Of a stretch of DNA of 64,000 nucleotides, positions 8,202-17,101 are shown piece after piece (the first letter of the stretch is position 1; each line of letters opens with the position of its first letter). A program made the translations under genes and the position numbers. This DNA comes from Falsiroseomonas sp051859025. GTDB taxonomy: Bacteria > Pseudomonadota > Alphaproteobacteria > Acetobacterales > Acetobacteraceae. The stretch spans positions 62,001 through 126,000 of the forward strand of contig NZ_JBHYGL010000007.1 in assembly GCF_051859025.1 (NCBI RefSeq). Reading direction: 5' to 3'. The notes under the pieces are model-generated. The model did no database searches and was not told the origin of the DNA. It saw only the letters and a program-made list of their open reading frames with translations.

Positions 8202-9044
8202 ATGCTCGACCGAACCGCGGCGACGTCGCCGGCCTATATCGTCGATGCGGCGGACCCGCAGCACCTGCGCCGGGCGATCGCCGACGTCACCCTGGGCTTC
8301 AGCCGGTGGCGCCTGGCCAGCGCGCTGGCGTGGCTCGACCTGCGGAACCGCTACCGCGGCTCCGTCCTCGGCCCCTTCTGGCTGACGCTGTCCACCGCGG
8401 CGATGCTGCTCGGCCTCGGGCTGCTCTACGCCGCGCTGTTCAAGATGTCGCTCGCGGAATACCTGCCGCACCTCGCGGTCAGCCTGGTGATCTGGAACGC
8501 CATCGCCCAGATGGTGAACGAGGCGACGACCAGCCTGACCTCGTCCGAGGGCATCATCCGGCAGATGCCCCTGCCCTACACCGTCCATGCGCTGCGCTGC
8601 GTCATGCGCAACGGCCTGGTGGCGGCGCACAACCTGCCCCTGATCGGCGTGGTGTTCCTGGCCTGCGGGCACCTGCCGGGGCCGGAGGCGCTGCTGGCCA
8701 TCCCGGGCTTCATCCTGATCGGCATCAATGCCTTCGCCGCCGCCCTGCTGCTCGGCATGATCTGCGCGCGGTTCCGCGACATCGGCCCGATCGTGGCCAG
8801 CGTGATGCAGCTGGCCTTCTTCCTGACGCCCATCCTGTGGAAGCCGCGGTTGCTGGGGCATTGGGAGGCGCTGATGCCCCTCAATCCCTTCTACGCGGTG
8901 CTGGAGACGGTGCGCGGGCCGCTGGTCGAAGGCGGTGGGCCGCTGATCGCCTGGGTGGCGGCGGTCATCTACACGGTGCTGCTGGTGGTGATCGCGGCCG
9001 CCTTCTTCGTCCGCTTCCGCGGCCGCGTGGCATTCTGGGTCTGA
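8202..9044 (+). CDS. ABC-2 type polysaccharide exporter permease (Wzm/KpsM family)
   Basis: This is a 280-residue inner-membrane permease with about six transmembrane helices and the polysaccharide-exporter hallmark segment LDLRNRYRGSVLGPFWLTLS near residues 46-65, just before the first helix. Its family exports undecaprenyl- or lipid-linked glycan to the periplasm with a Wzt/KpsT ATPase, and that ATPase gene follows after 4 nt. ATG 8202 is used. The gene faces the convergent glycan-synthesis operon at 9826-21115, so the pair is probably its exporter. No Kps/Wza-type periplasmic or outer-membrane components are in the window. Confidence 0.9.
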   Translation: MLDRTAATSPAYIVDAADPQHLRRAIADVTLGFSRWRLASALAWLDLRNRYRGSVLGPFWLTLSTAAMLLGLGLLYAALFKMSLAEYLPHLAVSLVIWNAIAQMVNEATTSLTSSEGIIRQMPLPYTVHALRCVMRNGLVAAHNLPLIGVVFLACGHLPGPEALLAIPGFILIGINAFAAALLLGMICARFRDIGPIVASVMQLAFFLTPILWKPRLLGHWEALMPLNPFYAVLETVRGPLVEGGGPLIAWVAAVIYTVLLVVIAAAFFVRFRGRVAFWV

Positions 9045-9048
9045 GGCG

Positions 9049-9780
9049 ATGGCAGCGATCGAGGCTTCGGGGCTTTGCCTGGACTTCCCCTTCTACCACC
9101 TGGGCGCGCGGTCGCTGAAGAAGCGGCTGCTGGGTGGCGCGCGGCTGCACACGGACGAGTCCAACCGCGTCGTCGTGACGGCGCTGCGCAACCTCGATTT
9201 CCGCATCACGACCGGGGAGCGCGTGGCGCTGGTCGGGCCCAATGGCGCGGGCAAGACGACGCTGCTGCGCACGCTGGCCGGTGTCTATGAACCCGTCGCG
9301 GGGCGGCTGCTGGTGGATGGCCAGATCGGCGCGCTGATCGATGTCGCCGCTGGGATGGACCCGGAATCGACGGGGCGGGAGAACGTGATGCTCCGCGGCC
9401 TCTATCGCGGCCTGTCGGATACCGAATGCGCGGCGCTGGTGGAGGAGGTATCGGCCTTCTCCGGCATCGGCGACTTCTTCGACGTGCCGATCCGCACCTA
9501 TTCCGCCGGCATGGGCGTGCGGCTGGCCTTCGCGCTGGCCACCGCCATGCAGCCGCAGGTGCTGCTGATGGATGAGTGGTTCCTGGCCGGCGACGCCGCC
9601 TTCATGGCGAAGGCGGAGGAAAGGCTGGCGCGGCTGGTGGGCGGCGCCGACATCCTGGTGATCGCCACGCATGATTTCAGCGTGGTGCGCCGCTGGTGCA
9701 CGCGGGCCATCCGGATGGAGGGCGGCGTGATCATCGCCGATGGGCCGGCGGAGGAGATCCTGGCGGCGATGGGGGCGTAA
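9049..9780 (+). CDS. ABC polysaccharide exporter ATPase (Wzt/KpsT family, short form)
   Basis: This is a 243-residue ATPase. Walker A is GPNGAGKTT (63-71), the signature is the Wzt-type YSAGM (151-155), Walker B is VLLMDE (171-176) and the switch His is 208 in ATHD. It drives glycan export with the permease encoded 4 nt upstream. It ends soon after the nucleotide-binding domain, so it lacks the C-terminal carbohydrate-recognition domain of O-antigen Wzt proteins such as those of E. coli O8/O9a. That length is closer to KpsT/TagH and suggests the chain end is not read by this subunit. The gene ends 45 nt from the convergent double glycosyltransferase gene. Confidence 0.9.
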   Translation: MAAIEASGLCLDFPFYHLGARSLKKRLLGGARLHTDESNRVVVTALRNLDFRITTGERVALVGPNGAGKTTLLRTLAGVYEPVAGRLLVDGQIGALIDVAAGMDPESTGRENVMLRGLYRGLSDTECAALVEEVSAFSGIGDFFDVPIRTYSAGMGVRLAFALATAMQPQVLLMDEWFLAGDAAFMAKAEERLARLVGGADILVIATHDFSVVRRWCTRAIRMEGGVIIADGPAEEILAAMGA

Positions 9781-9825
9781 GGCTGGCTCAGGCCCCGCAC
9801 CCCCTTTCGCCGGCAGCCGCGCCCC

Positions 9826-12800
9826 TCAGCCGCTCCAGCTGTACCAATGCTGTTCGTAGCGGTTGTCATTGAAGATCTCGTACCAGGGCGGGTTCGCCAG
9901 GGTCAGCGCCGCCTGGTGAAGGGCCGGCATCTGGCGGCGGAGGCGGCGGACGGCGCGGCTGGTGTGCAGCGTCATGCCGGCGCGGCCCATGATCCCGTCC
10001 GGCAGCAATTCCACCGAACGGATTTCCGCCAGCGCTTCCCGCGCCGCTTCCAGCGCGCCGCGGGTGAAGGCGGGGGCGTGGCCGCGCTTCATCAGGTGCA
10101 GCGCCAGCGATTCAGCCAGTTCGAAATCGGTGCTGAGATGGCCGCAATAGGATTTGCGGTAGGAGAAGCTGGCCCGCAGCAGCGCGATCGCCTGTTCCAC
10201 CGGGCGATGGGCGAAGGCGTAGTCCATGCCGGCCGGCGTACGCCACAGGTACCAGGCGCGCAGATCCTCGATCTCCGCCCGCGGGTGCTGGGTGGTGCGC
10301 TCCTCCGGGTAGTTGTTGAAGACGCCGAGCATCTCCGGCACGTGGACGGATCGGATATGCGGCATGACGCGGTTCTTGAATTCCGTGTCGCCGGCGGCGC
10401 GGTAGGTCTCGTCGTAGAAGCCGAAGCGTTCGTGGATGGACCGGCGATAGAGGCCGCCGACCCAGCTGAGGTAGCAGGTCTCCAGGTACACCAGGTCCTG
10501 GCTGTAGCCCGTGCGGTCATAGGGCATGACGTCGGCGTCGAAGACGCCCTTCTCATCGACCGAGGTGACGACGCTGTCGGCCATCGCCCAATCGACGCCG
10601 GGATCGCGGTCCAGCGCCGCGGCGAGCTTCGTCAGCGCCTCCGGGTGCAGGCCCTCATCGGCGCCGAGGAAGGAGAGGTAGGGGGCGCGCGCCAGGTGGA
10701 TGCCGCGGTTCCAGGCGGCCTGGATCGTCTCCCGCCCCGCTGACCGGGCATAGACGATCGGGATGGCGGAACGGCGGGAGGCCTGCCAGCGGCGGAGCGC
10801 CGCGCCTTCATCCTTGGGCGAATTGCTGTCCACCAGGATGATCTCAAGCCCGCCCGCCCGCGCCAGGGATTGCTGCGCGAGGTTGTCGAGCAGCGTCGGC
10901 AGCTTGTCGGAGGCATTGTAGAGCGAGACGATGACGGCGACGCGCGCGGCATGGCCGGGCCTGCGCGGATCGTCGAGGATGGCGAGCGGCTGGCGGGCCT
11001 TGGCGCGGTTGCGGTCGAAGGCATCCTTCATCAGCGCGGCACAGGCGGCATCGCGTTCCGCCATCGGCAGGCCGAACATGGCGTGCGCCGTGGCCGCTTC
11101 ATGCTTGAAGCCGTTGGCGGCCAGGGTGGCGGTGACAAAGGGCAGGTCGCCCGTGCGGTCCTCCCCCAGCCAGCGGATGATGCGCAGCATGTAGGTGGCG
11201 GCGATCAGGTCGTTGCCCTGGCGGCGTTCCAGGCTGGCGAGTTCGCGGAACAGGCGGACGCGATCCACCAGGCGCCACGGAATCTCCCGCGACAACTCCG
11301 CGATCTTGGCCTTGATGTCCTCCGGCGTCGCCTCCGGCAGCGTGAACATGCTGCGGCGGAAGCGGGGGAGGGAGCTGGCGCCGACGATCTGCTGCAGGGT
11401 GCGGGGGGACACGCCCGTCAGCTCCCGCATCCTCGTCTTGATGCGTTCCTTGGTCAGTTCGCCCATGCTGGCGCGGTGGCGGAGGCGCCAGAGACCGGCC
11501 GCGCCGCGGGCGGCCTTCAGGGCCGGCTTGCGCAGCGGGCCGGGCACACGGGCGGCCATCGTGGTGGCGGTGGACAGGCCGGTTTCCAGCGTCCGCAGCA
11601 TGGCGCGGCGGGGCAGCGAGGGTTCGCGCAGATCGGCCAGCATGGCGAAGCGGGCGGCGAGGTCCACGACGGTCTGCCGCGCCTCCCCATCCATCGTGGC
11701 GCCCGGGGTCCAGATGCGGCCGAGGCTCGCGCGGTCCGCCCGCGGCGCGGCGCGGGACAGCGCCGACAGCACCAGGCCGCGATGGCGGTCATAGTCCCGC
11801 AGCACGGCCTCCACCTGGCTGGCCGTGGTGCGGCTGCAATCGAGGGAGATGGTGGACCAGTCGAGTTCCGGCAGGCGCCGATGCAGCCAATGGGCATAGC
11901 CGGAGCGGTCGGAGGCCATGACGACGCAGCCCTGGCCGAGCGCTTCGAGCGCCGTCAGGTTGAAGGTGTCGTGGCGGGAGGGCAGCATCAGCACCGTGCG
12001 GCCGCGGAACAGCGTGCGGAGTTCGGCCGGCGGCAGGCCATCCGTGATGGTCGGCTTCAGCGCGCGGCGCCGGGCGATGCCGGCCAGCGTTTCCGCCGAT
12101 CCCACGCCCTGCCGGTTCGGCCCATCAGGCCCCACCACGTGCAGCGACCCATAGGCGGCGGGATCGATGCACCAGGCGAGGTCGAGGAAGATGTCGGGGC
12201 CCTTCCACTTCTCCCGCCGCCCGACGAAGAGCAACTCCGGCGCCGTCCCCTTGGGCGCCGCGACCGGGGTGAAGGGATCGACGATGCAGAGCGGGTCGAG
12301 GATGTTGACCGGCAGGTCGGCGATGTCCTGCCATTCGGCGGCGTAGGATTCGCTGATGGCATAGCGGGCATCGGCGGCGCGGAACTGCAATTCCTCCCGC
12401 TGCCGCAGTTCCTCCATGAAGGCATCGCCGCCCGCAGCACCCGGCCAGCCCGCCGCGAAGGCGCTGGAGAGCGTGCCGTGCAGCGCGACGGCGACGGTAT
12501 CGAGTTCGATGCCCTCCGCCGCCAGGGCCTGGCGGATGAACAGCGTGTGCTGGCTGTAGTCCGGGCCATCGGCCACGTCGAAATGCTGGCGTCCGGCATG
12601 GGCGGCGACGGAGGCCGCGAGGTTGCGGCATTCGACATACTGGCTGAGCAGATGGCCGCCACGGGCCCCCATCTCGGGCCGCACCTGCCAGGCGCGGGCA
12701 TAGGGGATGGCGATCGCGTTGCCCGGGCGCGGCGCATCGGCGGGTTCGCGGCGGGCGAAGTAATAGAAGGTGTCCTGCGGGCGGCCGGTGATGATGCGCC

Positions 12801-12900
12801 GGTAGGTGGACTGGCCGCCGCCGACGCGGTGGTAGAGGTCGAATTCCAGCAGCAGCACGTGCCGGCCGCCGGGTTCGCGCATCGGTGCCGGCATGGCCAT
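9826..12900 (-). CDS. Bifunctional glycosyltransferase: GT4-like N-half plus GT2 C-half
   Basis: This 1024-residue protein joins two glycosyltransferases. The N-half (about 10-400) is a GT-B fold GT4-like enzyme; its donor-site part has LLFVGRREKWKGPDIFLDL and LPSRHDTFNLTALEALGQG. A mostly helical linker (about 400-620) contains a basic segment (ELTKERIKTRMRELTG). The C-half (about 630-880) is GT-A family 2 (VAVIVSLYNASDKLPTLLDN, EIILVDSNSPKDEG, with LGADEGLHPEAL in the DXD position), followed by a helical tail. Two sugars may be added in sequence. It is the last gene of the glycan operon, 2 nt after hddA; ATG 12900 starts a clean N-terminus. Donor and acceptor are unknown. Confidence 0.85.
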   Translation of the reverse strand: MAMPAPMREPGGRHVLLLEFDLYHRVGGGQSTYRRIITGRPQDTFYYFARREPADAPRPGNAIAIPYARAWQVRPEMGARGGHLLSQYVECRNLAASVAAHAGRQHFDVADGPDYSQHTLFIRQALAAEGIELDTVAVALHGTLSSAFAAGWPGAAGGDAFMEELRQREELQFRAADARYAISESYAAEWQDIADLPVNILDPLCIVDPFTPVAAPKGTAPELLFVGRREKWKGPDIFLDLAWCIDPAAYGSLHVVGPDGPNRQGVGSAETLAGIARRRALKPTITDGLPPAELRTLFRGRTVLMLPSRHDTFNLTALEALGQGCVVMASDRSGYAHWLHRRLPELDWSTISLDCSRTTASQVEAVLRDYDRHRGLVLSALSRAAPRADRASLGRIWTPGATMDGEARQTVVDLAARFAMLADLREPSLPRRAMLRTLETGLSTATTMAARVPGPLRKPALKAARGAAGLWRLRHRASMGELTKERIKTRMRELTGVSPRTLQQIVGASSLPRFRRSMFTLPEATPEDIKAKIAELSREIPWRLVDRVRLFRELASLERRQGNDLIAATYMLRIIRWLGEDRTGDLPFVTATLAANGFKHEAATAHAMFGLPMAERDAACAALMKDAFDRNRAKARQPLAILDDPRRPGHAARVAVIVSLYNASDKLPTLLDNLAQQSLARAGGLEIILVDSNSPKDEGAALRRWQASRRSAIPIVYARSAGRETIQAAWNRGIHLARAPYLSFLGADEGLHPEALTKLAAALDRDPGVDWAMADSVVTSVDEKGVFDADVMPYDRTGYSQDLVYLETCYLSWVGGLYRRSIHERFGFYDETYRAAGDTEFKNRVMPHIRSVHVPEMLGVFNNYPEERTTQHPRAEIEDLRAWYLWRTPAGMDYAFAHRPVEQAIALLRASFSYRKSYCGHLSTDFELAESLALHLMKRGHAPAFTRGALEAAREALAEIRSVELLPDGIMGRAGMTLHTSRAVRRLRRQMPALHQAALTLANPPWYEIFNDNRYEQHWYSWSG

Positions 12901-12902
12901 GC

Positions 12903-13895
12903 TCAACCCTTCAGGATGGTCGCGCCGATGGTGTCGAGCGCGATGGGGATGATGGAATGGCCTTCCATGCCTTCGCGGAAGGCGGCCTGGCGTTCGGGCG
13001 GCACGAGCATCAGCAGGAAGCCGCCGGCCCCCGCGCCGCATAGCTTGCCGCCGAGCGCGCCGGCCGCCCGCGCCTGGGCATAGAGGCTGTCGATATGCGG
13101 GTTGGAGACCTTGGAGGAGAGCCGCTTCTTGGTCTCCCACCCCTCATGCAGCATGGCGCCGAAATCGCGCAGCATCGCCTCGGGATCGTCGGATTCCAGC
13201 ACCGTCTGCGCCTGGTCCACCAGGGCCAGCAGGTGGCTGAGGTCCTTGTCGGCGGCGCCGGACTTCGTGTTCTCCATCTGCTCGCCGAGGGTGGCGGAGG
13301 CGAAGCGCGTCATGCCGGTATAGACGAGGAAGAGGGAGGTGTTCAGCGCATCCTGGCAGGGCGCCGTCATCTGGATGGGGCTGATGCGCGTGCGGCCGCC
13401 TTCGAAGTCGAAGCGGTTGAGCCCGCCGAAGGCCGCGTGGTGCTGGTCCTGCACCCCCACATTCTCCCGCAGCACGTCGCGCTCGATCCGCACGGCCTCC
13501 CGCGCCAAATCCATCTTGGTGGCGCCGCGGCCCTGCAGGGCGAAGATCAGGTTGATGAAGCCCACGGCGAAGGAGGAGGAGGAGCCGAGGCCGCTGCGCG
13601 CGGGAAGGTCCGCCATGATGGAGATGTCGAGCGGCCGGTCGTAGCCGTAGAGGCGGATCGCCTCCCGCACCACGGGGTGCTGGATCTGGTCGAGTTCCGC
13701 CACCTGCTCCATGCGGGAGTAGGAGACGCGGTAGCGGTAGTCGAGGATGGTGGAGAGGCGCAGCGCCGCGACATAGACATACTGGTCGATGCCCATGCCG
13801 AGCACGGCACCCCGCGCACGGGCGAAATATTCCGGGTAGTCAGTGCCGCCGCCGAAGAAGGACACGCGCAGCGGCGTGCGGGAGACGATCATCAT
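12903..13895 (-). CDS. hddA: D-glycero-alpha-D-manno-heptose 7-phosphate kinase (GHMP family)
   Basis: This 330-residue GHMP kinase phosphorylates C1 of D-glycero-alpha-D-manno-heptose 7-phosphate in the GDP-heptose pathway. It begins MMIVSRTPLRVSFFGGGTDYPEY, as HddA proteins do, carries the ATP-loop PARSGLGSSSSFAVG at about 98-112, and has the C-terminal GGKLCGAGAGGFLL motif. Genes for GmhA and an HddC-GmhB fusion lie in the same operon, so all four steps to GDP-D-glycero-alpha-D-manno-heptose are present. It overlaps the upstream epimerase gene by 4 nt and is 2 nt from the downstream glycosyltransferase. The specificity is inferred from the pathway set. Confidence 0.9.
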   Translation of the reverse strand: MMIVSRTPLRVSFFGGGTDYPEYFARARGAVLGMGIDQYVYVAALRLSTILDYRYRVSYSRMEQVAELDQIQHPVVREAIRLYGYDRPLDISIMADLPARSGLGSSSSFAVGFINLIFALQGRGATKMDLAREAVRIERDVLRENVGVQDQHHAAFGGLNRFDFEGGRTRISPIQMTAPCQDALNTSLFLVYTGMTRFASATLGEQMENTKSGAADKDLSHLLALVDQAQTVLESDDPEAMLRDFGAMLHEGWETKKRLSSKVSNPHIDSLYAQARAAGALGGKLCGAGAGGFLLMLVPPERQAAFREGMEGHSIIPIALDTIGATILKG

Positions 13896-14830
13896 GGCGC
13901 GATGGCTTCCCCGTAATCCGCGGCGAGCACCTGGGCGACGCCGGCTTCGACGCTGAGCCGGGGCTTCCAGCCCGTGGCGGCGAGGAAACGGCTGGAATCC
14001 AGGCTCTTGTAGCCCGCGCCCTGGAAGGAACCGGGTGGGCTGATGATGCGCGCATCCCAGCGCAGCGCGCGCAGGATGGCCGTCGCGCAGTCGCCGACCT
14101 CGACCGGGGCGTTGGGCGTCACGTTGATGATGCGGTCGTCGAAGTGGCGGTCGGCCAGCAGCACGGCGTCGATCTGGTCATGCGCGTGCAGAAGGTCGCG
14201 GACCGTGTGCGGGTTGCCCCAGACCTCGAATTCCATCGCGCCGGTGGCCTTGGTGCGCGCAGCGCGGTCGATCATCGCGGCCATGAAATGGGCGCGGGTG
14301 TCTTCCGTATGCGCGTGCGGGCCATAGACGGTGGCGAGCACGCAGTGCAGCCAGTGCAGGCCGTACTGCTTGCCATAGGTCTCGCAGCCCGTGGCGAGAA
14401 GCTGCTTGGCCAACGCATAGCCCTGCACGGAGCGGTGCGGGCGGCCGATGCCGAATTCCTCCTCCGGCGTCGGGTGGCTGGCCTCCGCATAGGTGCAGGA
14501 GGAACCGAGTGAGACGAGCTTCGCCTGTGGCTGGTGGTGGCGCCAGGCTTCCAGGATGTTCAGGTGGATGCTGGCATTGTCGCGCAGCAATTCGCCCTGG
14601 ATGCCCCACTGGATGTTGCCGGTGCGCTGCTTCGTGATGACGTGGAAGATGCGCCCGGCCTTGGGGGCTTCGCGGAAGACGCGGTCCACCACGGCAGGGT
14701 CGGTGAAGTCGCCAGCGGCACGGCCGACGGGGTGGCAGGGCCAGCCCTCCGCCTGCCAGCGATCCACCAGGTTGCGGCCGAGGAAGCCATCGGCGCCGAG
14801 GATGATGGTGGGGCTATCGGCGTAGGGCAT
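13892..14830 (-). CDS. NAD-dependent epimerase/reductase (GDP-fucose-synthase-like SDR)
   Basis: This 312-residue extended SDR has the nucleotide-binding motif GADGFLG at 12-18, the active-site Ser in VSLGSSCTYAE (about 106-115), and the YALAK pair (Tyr138, Lys142). The sequence layout resembles GDP-4-keto-6-deoxymannose epimerase/reductase (GMER) proteins. Next to a GDP-heptose pathway it may epimerise and reduce a GDP-4-keto-6-deoxy-heptose, as DmhB does in Yersinia, but that is an inference. It overlaps its upstream neighbour by 17 nt and hddA by 4 nt. Confidence 0.82.
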   Translation of the reverse strand: MPYADSPTIILGADGFLGRNLVDRWQAEGWPCHPVGRAAGDFTDPAVVDRVFREAPKAGRIFHVITKQRTGNIQWGIQGELLRDNASIHLNILEAWRHHQPQAKLVSLGSSCTYAEASHPTPEEEFGIGRPHRSVQGYALAKQLLATGCETYGKQYGLHWLHCVLATVYGPHAHTEDTRAHFMAAMIDRAARTKATGAMEFEVWGNPHTVRDLLHAHDQIDAVLLADRHFDDRIINVTPNAPVEVGDCATAILRALRWDARIISPPGSFQGAGYKSLDSSRFLAATGWKPRLSVEAGVAQVLAADYGEAIAP

Positions 14831-15827
14831 CGCGGTACCAGGCGAGCGTGGCGGCCATGCCGTCTTCCAGGCTGCAGAAGGGGGCGAGGCCGGGCAGCAA
14901 TTCCCGCAGCTTCGTCGCGGTGGCGCGGCGCACCTTCACACCGCGATTGCCGGCGGCGGGGGGCGAGGTCAGCTTGATCGGGCGCTGGCGCCCCGCGGCC
15001 TGCATGGTCGAGACCGCGAGGTCCCGCACCGTCCGCGTCTGGCCATTCGCGAGGTTCACCGCCGCGGTGGTGCCGCGCAGCTTGAGCGATTCGACAAAAG
15101 CCTCGGCGGCGTCGCCGGAATAGATGAAGTCACGTTCCGCATCGGGGTCGCCGCGGACCTCGAATTCCGGGGCGTCGCCACAGGCGCGGATGACGAAGGC
15201 GGTGGCGACATGGGCCTCGGCCTCGTCCAGCGTGTCGTGGGGGCCGTAGGGGTTGGTCAGGCGGAAGCTGATGGTGCTGATGCCGGCGCGGCGGCACCAG
15301 AGCTCGCCCGTGATCTCGCCCCAGCGCTTGGACCAGGCATAGGCGGCTTCGCCATCATGCGGCCAGGCATTGAGGTCGAGCGGCAGCGCATCGTCCTGCA
15401 GGTCCCAGGACGCGGGATAGACGGCGGAGGAGGAGGCGGCGCGAACCTCCGTGATCCCGCGGGCCATGGCGAAGCGGTAGACCGCTTCCGTCATCGCCAG
15501 ATTCGCCGCCAGGATTTCTGCCTGCTGCTTGCCGAAGATGGAGGCGAAGTAGCGGAAGGCCGCGACATGGATGATGGCCGTGCCGGCGGGCAGCGCGGGC
15601 AGCGTGTCCACCGCGCTGGCCGCGACCGTCTGCGTGCAGCCCGGGACCGCGGTGCCGGAGGCGGTGACGCCGATGATGGTGGCGACGCGCCCCTGCAGCG
15701 CGTCCACCACATTGCGCCCGATGAAGCCGCTGGCGCCCCAGACGACGACGGCCTCGGGAAGGCCTTGGCCCTGCGGCCGATTCAGACCTTCGCGCCCTGC
15801 GGCGCTACGGTCATCGGACGCACTCAC
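14814..15827 (-). CDS. NAD-dependent epimerase/dehydratase family protein
   Basis: This 337-residue extended SDR has a roughly 24-residue leader before VVVWGASGFIGRNVV (27-41). The catalytic region shows ASSSAVYPAS (about 131-140) and YAWSK (about 163-167), and the substrate-binding half contains RLTNPYGPHD and DFIYSGDAAEA. It should modify a nucleotide-activated sugar at C3, C4 or C5, or dehydrate it. Together with the genes at 13892 and 17094 it gives the operon three SDRs, enough for a dehydratase, an epimerase and a reductase. It overlaps the methyltransferase gene by 4 nt upstream. The specific reaction cannot be read from sequence alone. Confidence 0.82.
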   Translation of the reverse strand: MSASDDRSAAGREGLNRPQGQGLPEAVVVWGASGFIGRNVVDALQGRVATIIGVTASGTAVPGCTQTVAASAVDTLPALPAGTAIIHVAAFRYFASIFGKQQAEILAANLAMTEAVYRFAMARGITEVRAASSSAVYPASWDLQDDALPLDLNAWPHDGEAAYAWSKRWGEITGELWCRRAGISTISFRLTNPYGPHDTLDEAEAHVATAFVIRACGDAPEFEVRGDPDAERDFIYSGDAAEAFVESLKLRGTTAAVNLANGQTRTVRDLAVSTMQAAGRQRPIKLTSPPAAGNRGVKVRRATATKLRELLPGLAPFCSLEDGMAATLAWYRDALRR

Positions 15828-17101
15828 GCGTCAGCCTTCCCGTAGCTCTTCACCTTCGGAATGGGCACGATCAGTTCACCACCGCCGGCGAGGTACTCAC
15901 GCTCCTTCACCAGGAACTCACTGATGAAGTTCCAGGCCAGGACGAGGTAGGCGTCGGGGCGCGCGCCTTCCTCCGCCTCGATCGGGATGCGCACGCCGGG
16001 GATGGCGAGGCCGACCTTCATCGGGTTCTTCTCGACCGCCTTCTGCACCAGGTCGGGGCCGATGCCGAAGCTGTTGAGCAGCGTGGCACCCTTGGCCGGC
16101 GCGCCATAGGCCCAGACAGACTTGCCTTCGGCCTTGTAGCCCTCCAGCAGCGCGACGAGGCGCTTGCGGAGGTCGAGGACATTGCCGGCAAAGGTCCGGT
16201 AGGTCTCGATCTCGCCGAAGCCCTTCGTGATCTCCTGCGCCTGCATCGCGCGGACGCTGTCGCCTACGGGGCGGACGCCCTTGCGGGTCACATGCGCCTC
16301 GATGCTGCCGCCATGGATATCGACGAGGTTCGCCTCGAACACCTCCAGCCCATGCCGGCCCAGCAGGGCGGAAAGGGACTTGAGCGTGTAGTAGCAGAGA
16401 TGCTCGTGATAGACCTGATCGAAGGCGGTGTTCTCCACCATGCCACCGAGATAGATGGCCTGCACGACGAAAACGCCATCCTTGTCGAGCAGGGAGGCGA
16501 TGCCCTCCACCACGCTGTGCAGTTCCTCCAGGTGGAAGAAGACGCCGGCGGCGGTGATGACCTTGGCCGGGCCGTGTGCGGCCAGGATGTCGGCGCAGCA
16601 GGCCGCATTGAAGAAGCGGTGCCAGGTCGGCACCCCCGCATCCTGCGCCAGCTTCGCGACATTCCCCGCCGCTTCGACGCCCAGCACGCGGGCGCCGGAG
16701 AAGGCCCATTGCTTCAGCCAGGTGCCGTCATTGCTGCCGATATCGACGACGAGGTCGCCCGCCTTCACGCCATAGGCGGCCGCGATGCGCCTGCTGGTTT
16801 CCAGGAAATGCGCCGGCAGCGTCTTGGTGGTGCCCGACACATAGGGATAGTCGGTGAACATCGATTCCTTCGGAATCGTATGGTCGATCTGCACCATGGT
16901 GCAGTCCCGGCAGAAGCCGACGCGGAGCGGGTAATGCGGCTCCACGCCCGGGGCCAGATCCGGCCGCACCAGGCGGTTGCAATGCGGCTGGTCGCCGAGG
17001 TCGATGACGAGTTCGACATTGCGCCCGCCGCAGCAGCGGCAGGCCATGTCGAGCTTCACGCCCGGCGCGGGAACGACCATCCGGGAGGCGACCTCAGACA
17101 T
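15824..17101 (-). CDS. Sugar C-methyltransferase (NovU/TylC3-like three-domain SAM enzyme)
   Basis: This 425-residue protein has the three-part layout of nucleotide-sugar C-methyltransferases. An N-terminal zinc-binding domain carries Cys pairs (ACRCCGG, then HCNRL and FCRDC). A central class I SAM domain has VVDIGSNDGTWLKQW, FFHLEELHS and QVYHEHLCYYTLKSL. The C-terminal Methyltransf_14-like domain has VWAYGAPAKGATLLNSFGI. The family adds a methyl group to C3 or C5 of a 4-keto sugar, so the glycan probably contains a branched-chain sugar. ATG 17101 overlaps the upstream epimerase stop by 8 nt; ATG 17080 is an alternative. It sits mid-operon among the SDR genes that would make the keto-sugar substrate. 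Confidence 0.87.
   Translation of the reverse strand: MSEVASRMVVPAPGVKLDMACRCCGGRNVELVIDLGDQPHCNRLVRPDLAPGVEPHYPLRVGFCRDCTMVQIDHTIPKESMFTDYPYVSGTTKTLPAHFLETSRRIAAAYGVKAGDLVVDIGSNDGTWLKQWAFSGARVLGVEAAGNVAKLAQDAGVPTWHRFFNAACCADILAAHGPAKVITAAGVFFHLEELHSVVEGIASLLDKDGVFVVQAIYLGGMVENTAFDQVYHEHLCYYTLKSLSALLGRHGLEVFEANLVDIHGGSIEAHVTRKGVRPVGDSVRAMQAQEITKGFGEIETYRTFAGNVLDLRKRLVALLEGYKAEGKSVWAYGAPAKGATLLNSFGIGPDLVQKAVEKNPMKVGLAIPGVRIPIEAEEGARPDAYLVLAWNFISEFLVKEREYLAGGGELIVPIPKVKSYGKADA

Noticed and set aside
10870..13083. A plus-strand frame of 737 codons over the double glycosyltransferase and hddA genes
   Set aside because: It crosses two well-supported genes on the other strand, has no recognisable domains, and has a composition typical of antisense frames at 70% G+C.
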